DNA of 64,000 nt from an uncultured Candidatus Saccharibacteria bacterium (lineage in GTDB: Bacteria; Patescibacteriota; Saccharimonadia; Saccharimonadales; Saccharimonadaceae). The position numbers and the translations under genes are program-made. Shown one piece after another: positions 63,618-64,000 of the stretch. How positions within the stretch are numbered: the stretch's first letter is position 1; each line of letters starts with the position of its first letter. The stretch is from assembly GCA_927910745.1 (NCBI GenBank), contig CAKMNX010000026.1, positions 7,393 to 71,392 on the forward strand. Direction: 5' to 3'. The notes beneath the pieces are model-generated. The model was not told where the DNA came from. It worked only from the letters and a program-made list of their open reading frames with translations, and did no database searches.

Positions 63618-64000
63618 CTAGCCTCGGGTTGCGAGCACAAGAAGTATCGTCGCGAGGCTATTCTGGAGGAGGTGTACACCCATTGAGGCGTAGAGGCTCT
63701 TCTTTTGCTCATAGGCTCGGCACAAGAAGAACGCCAGCGGCAAATAGCTAATAATCGCCAGACCATTCTTGATTCCCCCTGTGAGCATGTATGGTGCCAC
63801 ATGTACAAGTGCAAAGAGCACCATTGATGCTGCATAAGCAAGAACACGAGATTTTTGCAAATAAGCGAGCAAAGATAACTCCACGAAAGACAACTTCCTC
63901 TACGATCGGCCCAAATACCACCGCCATAAATACCGCATACCATAGCGCTCCACCAAAGAGACCAACAAGCGCCGTTTGGTTTTGGTTAGTCACCTGCAGC
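63618..64000 (-). CDS. CPBP-family intramembrane protease (5' partial, frameshifted)
   Basis: The frame is open to the right edge of the window, so the N-terminal helices are missing. Visible: hydrophobic helix, then the family motif EEVVFRGVIFARLF (EExxxR), with the second motif FALVHVAPYM (His) after the break and the last helix GVHLLQNSLATILLVLATRG. The indel is one extra base in the T-run at 63852-63856; without it LFAKSRVLAYAASMVLFALV reads through. CPBP (Abi/CAAX-type) glutamic proteases cut inside membranes, in processing of lipidated or bacteriocin-type peptides. Gene order CPBP, padR, DUF2812. Confidence 0.85.

Noticed and set aside
1..64000. CRISPR array, prophage or intact insertion sequence
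   Set aside because: No regularly spaced repeats, no Cas, transposase or phage structural genes were seen; only a decayed helix-turn-helix fragment.

Overview
The window reads as a chromosomal piece of a Patescibacteria/CPR bacterium, most probably a Saccharibacterium (TM7). The basis is inference from gene content: many housekeeping genes (DnaE, UvrB, RadA, NusA, ClpC, GatCAB, PheT, TyrS, L19) and almost no biosynthesis, a lone malic enzyme, a threonine/serine-exporter family protein, type IV pilus parts, membrane-anchored HNH nucleases, and several large proteins without recognisable families. The standard code fits, because TGA is used only as stop. No rRNA, tRNA, CRISPR array or intact insertion sequence was seen.

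Layout. 1-5.7 kb is accessory: a partial RloC/AAA_13-like SMC-type ATPase with a zinc hook; a 600 bp GC-rich stretch with three inverted repeats; a secreted SH3-domain protein that looks actinobacterial; a small membrane protein; and a decayed helix-turn-helix gene, also actinobacterial in style. Saccharibacteria live on Actinobacteria, so this may be host-derived DNA. 5.8-23.9 kb is core: CYTH protein, phosphomannomutase-like HAD, TyrS, PBP1A, then a leftward cluster (ClpC, HExxH membrane protein, RadA, PIN-TRAM protein, inositol-phosphatase-like protein). clpC has a textbook CIRCE operator on a sigma70 promoter. NusA, a HAD phosphatase, a secreted HNH nuclease and aminopeptidase N follow. 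24-36 kb holds an RnhB-YraN fusion, L19 with a long tail, lipoproteins, two large unknown proteins flanking malic enzyme, PilB, a TrmH-family methylase and a candidate structured RNA. 36-56 kb is core: DnaE, a small membrane-protein trio, GalU, GatB/A/C, UvrB, Rpe, a pilin, a Rel enzyme, Ppa, GdpD, TrxB, an FKBP isomerase and ThrE. 56-64 kb holds PheT and then accessory genes: EVE, EXLDI, an unknown protein, a secreted hydrolase, DUF2812, PadR and a CPBP protease.

Two features cut across the window. First, ten genes, several of them essential elsewhere (tyrS, pheT, dnaE, uvrB), are each broken by a single-base indel, mostly in homopolymer runs; this looks like sequencing error, not decay. Second, many genes have a -10 box (TATACT/TATAAT) only 6-10 nt before the start codon and no Shine-Dalgarno sequence, so leaderless mRNAs appear common; I used this to move several start codons.
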